Below, in pieces: positions 7,350 to 14,960 of a stretch of DNA of 21,988 nucleotides. Within the stretch, counting starts at the first letter, position 1; each line of letters starts with the position of its first letter. The position numbers and the translations under genes are program-made. This DNA comes from Pseudomonadota bacterium (GTDB lineage: Bacteria > Pseudomonadota > Alphaproteobacteria > Acetobacterales > Acetobacteraceae). The DNA is taken from positions 1-21,988 of the forward strand of contig JAKBAQ010000018.1 in the NCBI GenBank assembly GCA_021808985.1. Direction: 5' to 3'. The notes beneath the pieces are model-generated. The model was not told the DNA's origin. It saw nothing but the letters and a program-made list of their open reading frames with translations, and made no database searches.

Positions 7350-8159
7350 TCAGCGTTCGGTAAATAGCGGGTCGATGTTCAGGCTGGCGAAGGTTTCGCC
7401 GAGGCCAACCACGCTCACCGCGCCGGGGCTGTTCTTCATCATGCCATTATAGCCGGCCTCGCCGCCCAGAAGGTGGTTTACCAGATGCCATCCCGTGCCC
7501 CGGAATGCAGCCAGGGCTGCTTGATCGTCAACATCTACATAGGGTTGCAGCTTTTCGCGTGCCGCCTCGGCCCAAAGCCGGTAAGGCTTGTGGTGAAAAT
7601 GCAGATAGGCCAGCCGCGTGGGTTGGTGGGGCCAAGGGTTGCCTGAGAGATCCTGGTGCGAGCCGTGATCTACCCTGCCGGCATGGCCTGCGGTGAACAG
7701 CACTTTCTGGTAGGGCAGAACCCAGAAACGGCCCGGACTACCGAGAATATTGATGAGGTTCTCGCATACCTCGAGCACCGCGGGTGTATCGCTGAGAGTG
7801 GCGAGATAGCCAAGCAGGGCGGATTTTTCTGCCGTGAAACGCTCATCCTGCGCGCGCATAACGAGGAATTCGTCGCAATCAAGGGGGAGCAACAGGCCGT
7901 ATGTGCCCCAGCTGTCCAGCGTTTGCAGAACCTGGCTGACAAGCTCGCCCTTGGTGCGGTAGTCAGCCGAGGCGGGCAGCCGCAAGATGTGCACCCCCGC
8001 TGCCTCGGCGTTCGCCAGCGTAGCAACCACACCCGAATCTTCAGAGCCATGGTCGATGACATAGAGGTTCGACGGACCGAATAAATGCCCGTGATAGCGC
8101 AACCAGGGGCCGAGGGCGTTGATCTCGTTACGCTGCATCATCACGCAGGCTACGCGCAT
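7350..8159 (-). CDS. Glycosyltransferase family 2-like protein (Glyco_tranf_2_4 type)
   Basis: This 269-residue protein has the fold start of GT-A glycosyltransferases: MRVACVMMQRNEINALGPWL, then the sugar-nucleotide-site-like YVIDHGSEDS (33-42) and an acidic DxD-like motif LPLDCDEF (Asp94, Asp96). It resembles the small group with the PF13704 pattern, often found with surface polysaccharide genes. No signal peptide or membrane helix is visible, so it is probably cytoplasmic. The donor and acceptor cannot be told. I chose ATG 8159 because GGAGG lies eight bases upstream; the ATG at 8204 lies upstream of the predicted -10. The stop lies eight bases beyond the tRNA 3' end, with the two converging. 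It stands alone and has its own strong promoter. Confidence 0.75.
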   Translation of the reverse strand: MRVACVMMQRNEINALGPWLRYHGHLFGPSNLYVIDHGSEDSGVVATLANAEAAGVHILRLPASADYRTKGELVSQVLQTLDSWGTYGLLLPLDCDEFLVMRAQDERFTAEKSALLGYLATLSDTPAVLEVCENLINILGSPGRFWVLPYQKVLFTAGHAGRVDHGSHQDLSGNPWPHQPTRLAYLHFHHKPYRLWAEAAREKLQPYVDVDDQAALAAFRGTGWHLVNHLLGGEAGYNGMMKNSPGAVSVVGLGETFASLNIDPLFTER

Positions 8160-8183
8160 CGCTTGCTCCTCCCTTGTGGCCCA

Positions 8184-8212
8184 ATTATACCCGCGGCAAC
8201 GCAAGGTGTTAA
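8184..8212 (-). promoter_or_regulatory. Near-consensus sigma-70 promoter for the glycosyltransferase gene
   Basis: On the minus strand TTAACA (-35, 8207-8212) is followed after exactly 17 bp by a perfect TATAAT (-10, 8184-8189). The predicted start of transcription near 8177 leaves a leader of under 20 bases that contains the GGAGG ribosome-binding site. It lies in the short divergent gap with ettA. Confidence 0.7.
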
Positions 8213-8223
8213 GGACGAACGCT

Positions 8224-9903
8224 ATGGCCTCGTATCAGTATGTTTATGTGATGAAGGATCTCACCAAAGCCTATCCGGGCGGGCGTGAGGTGTTCAAGGG
8301 CATCACGCTTTCGTTCCTGCCGGGGGTGAAGATTGGCGTGCTGGGCGTGAACGGCGCGGGTAAATCCACGCTTCTGAAGATCATCGCCGGGATTGAGAAA
8401 GAGTATGGCGGCGAGGCCTGGGCGGCCGAGGGCGCGCGGGTTGGCTATCTTTCGCAGGAGCCTTACCTCGATCCGGCGAAAAATGTCGGTGAGAACGTGG
8501 CCGAGGCGTTTGCCGAGCTGCGCGGGGCGCTGGCCCGCTTCAACGCCATCTCGGAAGAGTTCGCCGAGCCGATGGATGACGCGAAAATGGACGCGCTGCT
8601 GGCCGAGCAGGCGACCTTGCAGGAAAAAATCGACGCGGAGGATGGCTGGGACCTGGACCGGCGTATCGAGATTGCGCTGGATGCGTTGCGCTGCCCGCCG
8701 CCGGATGCGGCGGTCGGTCCGCTTTCGGGCGGGGAGCGCCGCCGGGTAGCGCTATGCCGTTTGCTGCTGGAAAAGCCTGACCTGCTGCTGCTGGACGAGC
8801 CGACCAACCATCTGGATGCTGAATCTGTCGCCTGGCTGGAGCGGACATTGCAGAATTATGCCGGCACCGTGATTCTGGTGACCCATGACCGTTACTTCCT
8901 GGACAATGTGACCAATTGGATTCTGGAAATCGAGCGTGGCCGGGGCTACCCGTATGAGGGGAATTACTCCTCCTGGCTGGAGCAGAAGCGCAAGCGCCTG
9001 GCCCAGGAAGAGAAGGAAGAATCCTCCCGCCAGCGGGCGTTGGCCGAGGAGCAGGAGTGGATTTCATCATCGCCCAAGGCCCGGCAGACCAAGTCGCGCG
9101 CGCGTATTCAGCGCTATGAGGAAATGCTGCAAAAATCCCAGGAGCTGGCTGGCGGTGTTGCGGAGATTGTCATTCCGCCGGGGCCGCGTTTGGGGGGCAC
9201 GGTTATCGAGGCGGTTGATCTGTGCAAGGGGTTTGGCGACCGGGAGCTGATCGGCGGGCTCAATTTCCGGCTGCCTCCTGGCGGGATCGTGGGTGTGATC
9301 GGCCCCAATGGCGCGGGGAAGACCACGTTGTTCAAGATGATCACCGGGTATGACAAGCCGGATTCCGGGGCATTGAAAATTGGTGAGACCGTGAAGCTTG
9401 GCTATGTCGACCAGTCCCGTGATTCGCTGGATCCGGACAAAAACGTGTGGGAGGAAATTTCGGGCGGCACGGATGTGATCCATCTGGGCAAGCGCACCGT
9501 TGCCTCGCGCGCCTATGTGGGGGCGTTCAATTTCAAGGGGTCGGACCAGCAGAAGAAGGTGGGCATTCTCTCCGGTGGTGAGCGCAACCGGGTGCATCTG
9601 GCGAAGATGCTGAAGACGGAAGCCAATGTCATCCTGCTCGATGAGCCGACGAACGATCTGGACGTGGATACCCTGCGCGCGCTGGAAGAGGCGCTGATGG
9701 AGTTTCCGGGCTGCGCCGTCATCATCTCGCATGACCGCTGGTTCCTCGACCGGCTGGCCACGCATATCCTGGCCTTCGAGGGGGATTCCCATGTTGAATG
9801 GTTTGAGGGGAATTTCCAGGCTTATGAGGAAGATAAGCGCCGCCGCCTGGGGCAGGACGCCACCGAGCCGCACCGGATTAAATACCGGCCGCTGACCCGG
9901 TAG
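8224..9903 (+). CDS. ettA: Energy-dependent translational throttle protein EttA (ABC-F)
   Basis: This 559-residue soluble protein has two ATP-binding domains and no membrane part. EttA binds the ribosomal E site and gates the first elongation step according to ATP/ADP. Seen: Walker A1 GVNGAGKST (41-49), signature LSGGERRRV (167-175), Walker B LLLLDEPTNHLD, then the charged linker rich in KRKRLAQEEKEE between the domains. The second domain has Walker A2 GPNGAGKTT (360-368) and signature LSGGERNRV (from 449). The tail PHRIKYRPLTR is characteristic of EttA rather than Uup or other ABC-F proteins. I chose ATG 8224 (MASYQYVYVMKDLTK), preceded by AAGGA. It is divergent from the glycosyltransferase gene. 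Confidence 0.95.
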   Translation: MASYQYVYVMKDLTKAYPGGREVFKGITLSFLPGVKIGVLGVNGAGKSTLLKIIAGIEKEYGGEAWAAEGARVGYLSQEPYLDPAKNVGENVAEAFAELRGALARFNAISEEFAEPMDDAKMDALLAEQATLQEKIDAEDGWDLDRRIEIALDALRCPPPDAAVGPLSGGERRRVALCRLLLEKPDLLLLDEPTNHLDAESVAWLERTLQNYAGTVILVTHDRYFLDNVTNWILEIERGRGYPYEGNYSSWLEQKRKRLAQEEKEESSRQRALAEEQEWISSSPKARQTKSRARIQRYEEMLQKSQELAGGVAEIVIPPGPRLGGTVIEAVDLCKGFGDRELIGGLNFRLPPGGIVGVIGPNGAGKTTLFKMITGYDKPDSGALKIGETVKLGYVDQSRDSLDPDKNVWEEISGGTDVIHLGKRTVASRAYVGAFNFKGSDQQKKVGILSGGERNRVHLAKMLKTEANVILLDEPTNDLDVDTLRALEEALMEFPGCAVIISHDRWFLDRLATHILAFEGDSHVEWFEGNFQAYEEDKRRRLGQDATEPHRIKYRPLTR

Positions 9904-9949
9904 CCCCGGCGGCGTTGCGCATGGGTGCGAGCCGGCAAGGCCCGTTGGC

Positions 9950-10474
9950 ATGACCGTGTTATCGGCCTGGTCCATAGTGACGGGGCGTTTGCGGATGCTG
10001 CCGGTCGGGTATTGGGACTTGCGGGACCTGATTGCCTTGAAGGGCGATCCGCGGGCGTTCGCGCAGATGCTGGGCGGGGTGAGGGGGCCGGTTCAGGCCG
10101 CCGAGGAACTGGCGCAGGATATTCAGGACTGGGGCCGGTTTGGCTATGGGATGTGGAGTGTCCGCGCGCTGCGGGGCAAGTTTTTAGGCTTGGTGGGGCT
10201 GATGCACCGGCCGGATGGCCGGGGGGTGGCGTTGCGGTTTGCCTTCTGGCCCGAGGCGCGCGGCGCCGGCCTGGCGAGCGAGGCCGCGGGCATGGCGCTG
10301 AATTACGCGCATGGCGTGGCGGGGCTGAGCCGGGTGATCGCCGTGGCGCGGGAGGATAATTTTGCCTCCCGGATGGTGCTGGGCTCGATTGGCATGGTTG
10401 AGGTGGACCGCTTTACCCATGACGGCATTATACGGCTTGTTTACCAGTCTGTTCGCGAGCCATCCGCTGGGTGA
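9950..10474 (+). CDS. GNAT-family N-acetyltransferase (RimJ/RimL-like)
   Basis: This 174-residue protein has the pattern of the GNAT_3 group, acetyl-CoA-dependent enzymes that acetylate N-termini or small amines. Seen: the N-terminal strand TGRLRMLPVGYWDLRDLIAL, the central beta bulge with GVALRFAFWPEARGAGLASEA (the acetyl-CoA pyrophosphate loop is the ARGAGLA part), and VIAVAREDNFASRMVLGSIGM, where the Asn of the DN pair and the following helix are typical. The substrate cannot be inferred. It begins 46 bases after the ettA stop on the same strand and may be co-transcribed. The upstream AAGG is a modest ribosome-binding site. Confidence 0.82.
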   Translation: MTVLSAWSIVTGRLRMLPVGYWDLRDLIALKGDPRAFAQMLGGVRGPVQAAEELAQDIQDWGRFGYGMWSVRALRGKFLGLVGLMHRPDGRGVALRFAFWPEARGAGLASEAAGMALNYAHGVAGLSRVIAVAREDNFASRMVLGSIGMVEVDRFTHDGIIRLVYQSVREPSAG

Positions 10475-10522
10475 AATCTCCGTCATTCACATTTTTGTGC
10501 CTTGCGCGGCCGTGGGATTGGT

Positions 10523-10816
10523 ATGTTTAGTTACCGTGTGACACGGGACGAACACAGAGCGATCATCGAGTTCATAGGCAGAGCCATTGAGGGTGAGCAG
10601 CCGCCCATGGATGTGGAGGCTGACGCGATCATCAGGGCTTTGTTTAAGCGTAACCCGGACGCGGCCTACCGGGTGACCATGCTGGCAATGGAATTATCGG
10701 CGCCGTCGGCTGTTGCGCAGCCGGCCAGGCGGCAGCACCAGAAGGGATGGCTGGCGGCGTTGTTCGACCGGCGTGAAACGGCGGCCAGACCACGCCGTGA
10801 GCCGGCAATTTCCTAG
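10523..10816 (+). CDS. Small hypothetical protein with DUF2076-like segment
   Basis: This 97-residue protein starts MFSYRVTRDEHRAIIEFIGRAIEGEQ and continues PMDVEADAIIRALFKRNPDAAYRVTMLAMEL. That second segment resembles the start of DUF2076 proteins, in which acidic residues precede an ALF/ARQPDAPY-like helix. The usual long low-complexity, cysteine-containing C-terminal part of that family is missing; instead there is a short basic tail (RRETAARPRREPAIS). ATG 10523 was chosen; a TTG at 10502 would add seven residues and neither has a strong ribosome-binding site. It is the last gene before the MITE-like element. The function is unknown and the family link is weak. Confidence 0.55.
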   Translation: MFSYRVTRDEHRAIIEFIGRAIEGEQPPMDVEADAIIRALFKRNPDAAYRVTMLAMELSAPSAVAQPARRQHQKGWLAALFDRRETAARPRREPAIS

Positions 10817-10891
10817 GGCCTTCAGCTCTAAGAGATTGTTTTGAAAGTCTCTGCAAAAACATTAAGGGTAATTCTCAAAAGTTTTTTGGGG

Positions 10892-10921
10892 TCTGGCCCT
10901 TTTTTACAAAAAAGGGCCAGA
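10892..10921. terminator. Perfect 14-bp hairpin with T/A tracts inside the MITE (possible bidirectional terminator)
   Basis: TCTGGCCCTTTTTT (10892-10905) is the exact reverse complement of AAAAAAGGGCCAGA (10908-10921), with only two bases between them. A GGGCC/GGCCC core next to a run of six T on either strand is the pattern of a bidirectional intrinsic terminator, although the Ts form part of the stem. Confidence 0.5.
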
Positions 10922-10924
10922 ATC

Positions 10925-10954
10925 TTGGGGAGCTTTTCATGAAAAGCTCCCCAA
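10925..10954. repeat. Perfect 30-bp palindrome inside the MITE
   Basis: The arms TTGGGGAGCTTTTC (10925-10938) and GAAAAGCTCCCCAA (10941-10954) are joined by AT. The centre CATG is itself palindromic, so all 30 bases are symmetric. It lies three bases after the first hairpin, and together they give the element a double-hairpin core. On either strand the stem includes four T next to GC-rich sequence, so it could add to termination. Confidence 0.75.
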
Positions 10955-11014
10955 ACCCTGCAAAAATTTTTAATGAATTCAATTTGTTATAAGAGAAAAC
11001 GTTTAAAACAGTCT

Positions 11015-11356
11015 CTAAGCATTTTCCAGACTGTAGCGCGCCCGGCTGACGATGTCCGCGGTTAGGGTTGCGCGCACAGCGGCTGCGCCGGCTGGTGAGG
11101 CCAGAACGGTCAACCGCTTGAAATAGGGAGATTTTCCGGTTGCCCGGTCGCGGAATAGCTGGCCGAGCGCGGTGGCGATGGGGCCGCGTGGCTGGCAGCA
11201 GGCGCAACCGGGAAAATGCCCGGGGCGGGCCAGGGCGAAGCGGATGACATAGCCTTGTTGGGGGGGGGATAAGCCTTCTTCCAGCAGCACGGCATCGGCG
11301 GCGCCAGGGGTGGCCCCGAATAAAACCTGAATTTGCATATCAGTTGCATTGCCCAT
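11015..11356 (-). CDS. Small degenerate CobW/G3E-GTPase-like protein
   Basis: This 113-residue protein (or 107 if it starts at the second ATG, 11338) carries the CxCC metal motif of the G3E family in GCACCQPRGPIATALGQLF. It is followed by SPYFKRLTVLASPAGAAAVRATLTADIVSRARYSL. That matches the order NGCxCC-R-DL, P-F-RVVIETTGLADP and L-TDP-ARY-L of CobW-like metallochaperone GTPases. The family's Walker A loop is missing: the N-terminus reads IQVLFGATPGAADAVLLEEG. The ETTG switch is replaced by LASPAG. It should not hydrolyse GTP normally; it may bind metal or be a remnant. It is divergent from metH with only 38 bases between the start codons, hinting at a link with cobalamin or zinc supply. The homology is my reading by eye. 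Confidence 0.6.
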   Translation of the reverse strand: MGNATDMQIQVLFGATPGAADAVLLEEGLSPPQQGYVIRFALARPGHFPGCACCQPRGPIATALGQLFRDRATGKSPYFKRLTVLASPAGAAAVRATLTADIVSRARYSLENA

Positions 11357-11394
11357 TCTCTAGACTTGGGAGCAATCCGGTGTATCTGACAAGC

Positions 11395-14300
11395 ATGTCC
11401 AGACCAAATATATTAGAAGCCCTCTCCCGTAATGTCCTGCTTTGCGATGGAGGCATGGGTTCGCGTGTGCAGGCGCTCACCCTTGATGTGGAAAAAGACT
11501 ATTGGGACAAGGAGAACTGCACCGAGGTTCTGAACCTTTCCCGCCCGGATATCGTGCGCGATATCCATCGCGGCTATTTCGAGGCCGGCGCCGATATGGT
11601 GCAGACCAACAGCTTTGGCGGCTCGCCGATCACGCTGGGGGAGTTCGAGCTTCAGGGGCGTGCCTTTGAGATCAACCAGATAGCCGGTGAGCTGGCGCGT
11701 GAGGCGGCGGAGAGCTTTGCCGATGGCCGGGTTCGTTATGTGGTGGGCAGCATTGGGCCGGGGACCAAGCTGCCGAGCCTGGGCAATATTGCCTATGACC
11801 CGCTGGAAGAGGCGCTCTTTACCCAAGCCAAGGGGCTGCTCGCCGGCGGGGTGGATGCATTTTTGATAGAGACCTGCCAGGATACCTTGCAGATTAAGGC
11901 CGCCGTGAATGGCGCCAAGCGGGCGCGGGAGGCTGTGGGGTCCGTTATTCCGATCTTCGTGCAGGTGACCGTGGAGACCACGGGGACATTGCTGGTGGGG
12001 CCGGATATCGCCGCCGCGGCCACGGTCATCAACGCGCTGGATGTGCCCTTGATGGGGCTGAACTGCGCCACGGGACCACAGGAAATGGCTGAGCATGTCC
12101 GGTATCTGAGCCAGAACTGGCCGGGGCTGATTTCCGTGCAGCCGAATGCCGGCCTGCCGGAATTGGTGGATGGCAAGACATATTATCCGCTGACCGCCCA
12201 GGAGATGGCGAGCTGGGTGGAAAGATTTGTCGTTGAGGACGGGGTGAATTTGATCGGCGGCTGCTGTGGCACCAGCGTCCCGCATATTCAGGCGCTGGAT
12301 GCGATGCTCAAGCGCCTGGGTAACCCGCGCCCCGCGCCGGTGGCGCGTAAATATTTCTGGGTGCCGTCGGTTGCCAGCCTGTACGGCGCGGTGCCGCTGC
12401 GCCAGGAGAACAGCTATTTCTCCATAGGCGAGCGGTGCAATGCCAATGGCTCCAAAAAATGGCGTGAGCTGCAGGAGGCCGGCGATTGGGACGGCTGCGT
12501 GGCGATGGGCCGCGAGCAGGTGGCTGAAGCCTCCAACGCGTTGGATGTCTGCACGGCTTTTGTCGGCCGGAATGAGACCTTCGAGATGAACCAGGTGATC
12601 ACGCGGTTCACCGCTTCGGTGAATGCGCCTTTGGTGATCGATTCAACCGAAACCCCCGTGATAGAGGCGGCGTTGAAGCTGCATGGCGGGAAGCCGATCA
12701 TCAACTCGATCAATTTCGAGGATGGCGAGGGGCATGCCACGGAGCGGCTGAAGCTCGCGAAAAAATTCGGCGCGGCGGTGATCGCGCTGACCATCGATGA
12801 GGTGGGGATGGCGAAGTCGCCTGAGGACAAGCTGCGGATTGCCGCGCGCCTGGTGGATTTCGCGTGCAACAAGTTCGGTTTGCCGCAGAGCGATCTGCTG
12901 ATCGACCCGCTGACATTCACCATTGCCACCGGCAATGAGGATGACCGCAAGCTGGGGCAGTGGACGCTGGAGGGGATTAAGATGATCCGGGATGCCTTCC
13001 CGGATATTCAGATTATTCTGGGCCTTTCCAATATTTCCTTCGGACTGAACCCGGCGGCGCGGGCGGTGCTGAACTCGGTGTTTCTTGACCATGCCGTGCG
13101 CGCGGGGATGACCGGCGCGATTGTGCATGTGTCGAAAATCCGCCCGCTGCACATGATCGCGGCGGAGGAGGTGAAGGTTTGCGAGGATCTGATTTTTGAT
13201 CGCCGGGCCGAAGGGTATGACCCGCTGCAGAAGCTTCTGGAAATTTTTGCCGACCGGAAGGCCGCTGATGCGACCAAGAAGAAACGCGCGCAGACGGTGG
13301 AAGGGCGGTTGAAGGACCGGATTGTGGACGGGGACCGCAAGGGGTTGGCCGAGGAGCTGGATGAAGCCCTGCTGACCAACAAGCCGCTTGATATCATCAA
13401 CAATATTCTGCTCGACGGGATGAAGGTGGTTGGCGAGCTTTTTGGCGCGGGCAAGATGCAGCTGCCTTTCGTGCTGCAATCCGCCGAAACGATGAAGGCG
13501 GCGGTGGCGTATCTGGAGCCGATGATGGAGCGCGTTGCCGGCGAGGAGCGCGGGACCATGGTGCTCGCCACGGTGAAGGGGGATGTGCATGATATCGGCA
13601 AGAACCTCGTCGACATCATCCTGACCAATAACGGGTACAGGGTGATCAACCTTGGTATCAAGGTGCCGTTGGCGGATATGGTGGTGGCGGCGAAGGAGCA
13701 TGGGGCGCATGCGATTGGCATGTCCGGGCTGCTGGTGAAGTCCACCGTGGTGATGCGCGAAAATCTTGAGGAAATGTCACGTCAGGGGTTGGAAATTCCG
13801 GTGATGCTGGGCGGCGCGGCGCTGACGCGCAACTATGTGGAGGATGATTGCGTGACGGCCTATGCATCAGGCCGGGTTGCTTATGCCCGCGATGCTTTCG
13901 ACGGGCTGCATCTGATGGACAAGGTCACCGGTAATGATTTCGATAATTATCTTGCGGCCATTCAGTCAAAGCGCAAGGGCAAGGCCCGCAACACAAAGCG
14001 CAAGCTGGGGGAGGCGGATGCGGCGGCCTTCGCGCCCGTGGATGTTAAAGCCGTGCAGGCCCGCCGGCGCCGCCTGACGCAGGGTGAGCCTTTGATTACG
14101 CCGCCGTTCTGGGGCAGCAAGGTGATTGAGGCGGCGCCGAAGGCGATTGTGCCGTTCATCAACGAGCGTTCGCTGTTTCAGTTTCAGTGGGGGTTCCGCA
14201 AACAGGGGAAGACCCTTGAAGAATTTCTGGCCTGGGCGCGGCAGGAATTGCGCCCGGTGATGAAGCGCATGCTTGACCTGTGCGAGGCGGAGCAGATTTT

Positions 14301-14880
14301 GAAGCCGCAATCGGCCTATGGCTATTGGAAGGCCGCGGGGCAGGGGAATGATCTCATTCTGTTCGCCGAGGATGGCAGGACGGAGGTGGCGCGCTTCACT
14401 CTGCCGCGCCAGCCGAAGGAGGATGGGGAATGCATCGCCGATTTCTTCCGTGATGTGGATGATGATGTGCGTGACGTGATCGGCTTGCAGGTTGTCACGG
14501 TTGGGCAGCGGGCCTCGGAAGTGGCACGCGAGTGGTTTGAGGGCAACCGCTACCAGGATTATTTGTATCTGCATGGCATCTCTGTTGAGATGGCCGAGGC
14601 GCTGGCGGAATATACGCATAAGCGGATACGTGCCGAGCTTGGCTTTGCCGCCGAGGATGACCGGGATATGGAAAAGCTGTTGCAGCAATCTTATCGCGGT
14701 TCGCGTTATTCGTTTGGGTATCCGGCCTGTCCGAGACTTGAGGATCAGGAACAGCTGTTGCGGCTGCTGGGGGCGGAGCGGATTGGTATTTCACTCTCGG
14801 ATGAGCATCAGCTGCATCCGGAGCAGTCAACGAGCGCGATTGTGGTTTTGAACGCGCACGCGAAATATTTTTCGGTGTGA
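11395..14880 (+). CDS. metH: Cobalamin-dependent methionine synthase
   Basis: This 1161-residue cytoplasmic enzyme transfers the methyl group of 5-methyltetrahydrofolate to homocysteine through methylcobalamin. The modules run in order. First is the homocysteine domain (1-310) with zinc ligands Cys224 (LNCATG), Cys290 and Cys291 (GGCCGT). Second is the folate domain (about 340-610), opening IGERCNANGSKKWRELQEAG. Third is the cap and B12 domain with DVHDIGKN at 730-737, where His732 is the cobalt ligand. Last is the reactivation domain with RGSRYSFGYPACP near 1101-1113 for S-adenosylmethionine. The ERCNANGSKKWRE form and the length resemble actinobacterial-type MetH more than E. coli MetH (1227). 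The start is uncertain: ATG 11395 gives the usual N-terminus, whereas GTG 11380 has a better-placed GGGAG site. No cobalamin riboswitch fits in the short upstream gap. Confidence 0.96.
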   Translation: MSRPNILEALSRNVLLCDGGMGSRVQALTLDVEKDYWDKENCTEVLNLSRPDIVRDIHRGYFEAGADMVQTNSFGGSPITLGEFELQGRAFEINQIAGELAREAAESFADGRVRYVVGSIGPGTKLPSLGNIAYDPLEEALFTQAKGLLAGGVDAFLIETCQDTLQIKAAVNGAKRAREAVGSVIPIFVQVTVETTGTLLVGPDIAAAATVINALDVPLMGLNCATGPQEMAEHVRYLSQNWPGLISVQPNAGLPELVDGKTYYPLTAQEMASWVERFVVEDGVNLIGGCCGTSVPHIQALDAMLKRLGNPRPAPVARKYFWVPSVASLYGAVPLRQENSYFSIGERCNANGSKKWRELQEAGDWDGCVAMGREQVAEASNALDVCTAFVGRNETFEMNQVITRFTASVNAPLVIDSTETPVIEAALKLHGGKPIINSINFEDGEGHATERLKLAKKFGAAVIALTIDEVGMAKSPEDKLRIAARLVDFACNKFGLPQSDLLIDPLTFTIATGNEDDRKLGQWTLEGIKMIRDAFPDIQIILGLSNISFGLNPAARAVLNSVFLDHAVRAGMTGAIVHVSKIRPLHMIAAEEVKVCEDLIFDRRAEGYDPLQKLLEIFADRKAADATKKKRAQTVEGRLKDRIVDGDRKGLAEELDEALLTNKPLDIINNILLDGMKVVGELFGAGKMQLPFVLQSAETMKAAVAYLEPMMERVAGEERGTMVLATVKGDVHDIGKNLVDIILTNNGYRVINLGIKVPLADMVVAAKEHGAHAIGMSGLLVKSTVVMRENLEEMSRQGLEIPVMLGGAALTRNYVEDDCVTAYASGRVAYARDAFDGLHLMDKVTGNDFDNYLAAIQSKRKGKARNTKRKLGEADAAAFAPVDVKAVQARRRRLTQGEPLITPPFWGSKVIEAAPKAIVPFINERSLFQFQWGFRKQGKTLEEFLAWARQELRPVMKRMLDLCEAEQILKPQSAYGYWKAAGQGNDLILFAEDGRTEVARFTLPRQPKEDGECIADFFRDVDDDVRDVIGLQVVTVGQRASEVAREWFEGNRYQDYLYLHGISVEMAEALAEYTHKRIRAELGFAAEDDRDMEKLLQQSYRGSRYSFGYPACPRLEDQEQLLRLLGAERIGISLSDEHQLHPEQSTSAIVVLNAHAKYFSV

Positions 14881-14884
14881 GTAT

Positions 14885-14900
14885 GCGGGGGGTTCCCCGC
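14885..14900 (+). terminator. Short GC hairpin after metH
   Basis: GCGGGG (14885-14890) and CCCCGC (14895-14900) form a 6-bp stem with loop GGTT, four bases after the metH stop. No U-tract follows, so it may only assist the larger hairpin downstream. Confidence 0.35.
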
Positions 14901-14923
14901 GATGATGCAGTAGGGGCTTGAGC

Positions 14924-14946
14924 GGGAGGATTGGCGAAATCCTCCC
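14924..14946. terminator. Hairpin between convergent metH and pstA
   Basis: GGGAGGATT (14924-14932) pairs perfectly with AATCCTCCC (14938-14946) across a 5-base loop. It lies midway between the metH stop and the pstA stop and can serve both strands. On the plus strand the sequence ATAATTTTA begins about eight bases further on; there is no immediate U-tract. Confidence 0.5.
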
Positions 14947-14960
14947 GGAGGCGGATAATT

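Larger units (their letters stand above)
10832..11015. mobile_element. MITE-like element (IS5/IS1031-type ends), 184 bp, non-coding
   Basis: An AT-rich island sits between two convergent genes. Its ends are imperfect inverted repeats: GAGATTGTTTTGAAAGT on the left (from 10832) and GAGACTGTTTTAAACGT on the right, read inward from 11015, with 14 of 17 positions equal. The trinucleotide TAA directly flanks both ends (10829-10831 and 11016-11018) and looks like a target-site duplication of the TNA kind made by IS1031-group transposases. Reading one base further, CTAA would fit a YTAR-type 4-bp duplication. Inside are two perfect palindromes and no reading frame of note, so a parent transposase would have to act in trans. 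The last base of the element forms the third base of the stop codon of the gene at 11015-11356. Restoring the site without the insertion keeps that stop, so the gene was not truncated by it. Confidence 0.7.

Noticed and set aside
9067..9975. A 302-codon minus-strand frame opposite ettA
   Set aside because: It runs through both conserved ATPase signature regions of EttA in antisense and has no recognisable motif.
11015..11356. The idea that the MITE insertion truncated the CobW-like gene
   Set aside because: Removing the element and one TAA copy restores ctc-TAA-gca, which still gives the same TAG stop after the same last residue. The protein was already short.
11357..11394. A cobalamin or SAM riboswitch in front of metH
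   Set aside because: Only 38 bases separate the divergent start codons, too short for either aptamer; no B12-box-like sequence is visible.
12643..13710. A 355-codon minus-strand frame opposite metH
   Set aside because: It is His/Arg/Gln-rich antisense to the folate and B12 domains of MetH, consistent with codon-bias shadowing.
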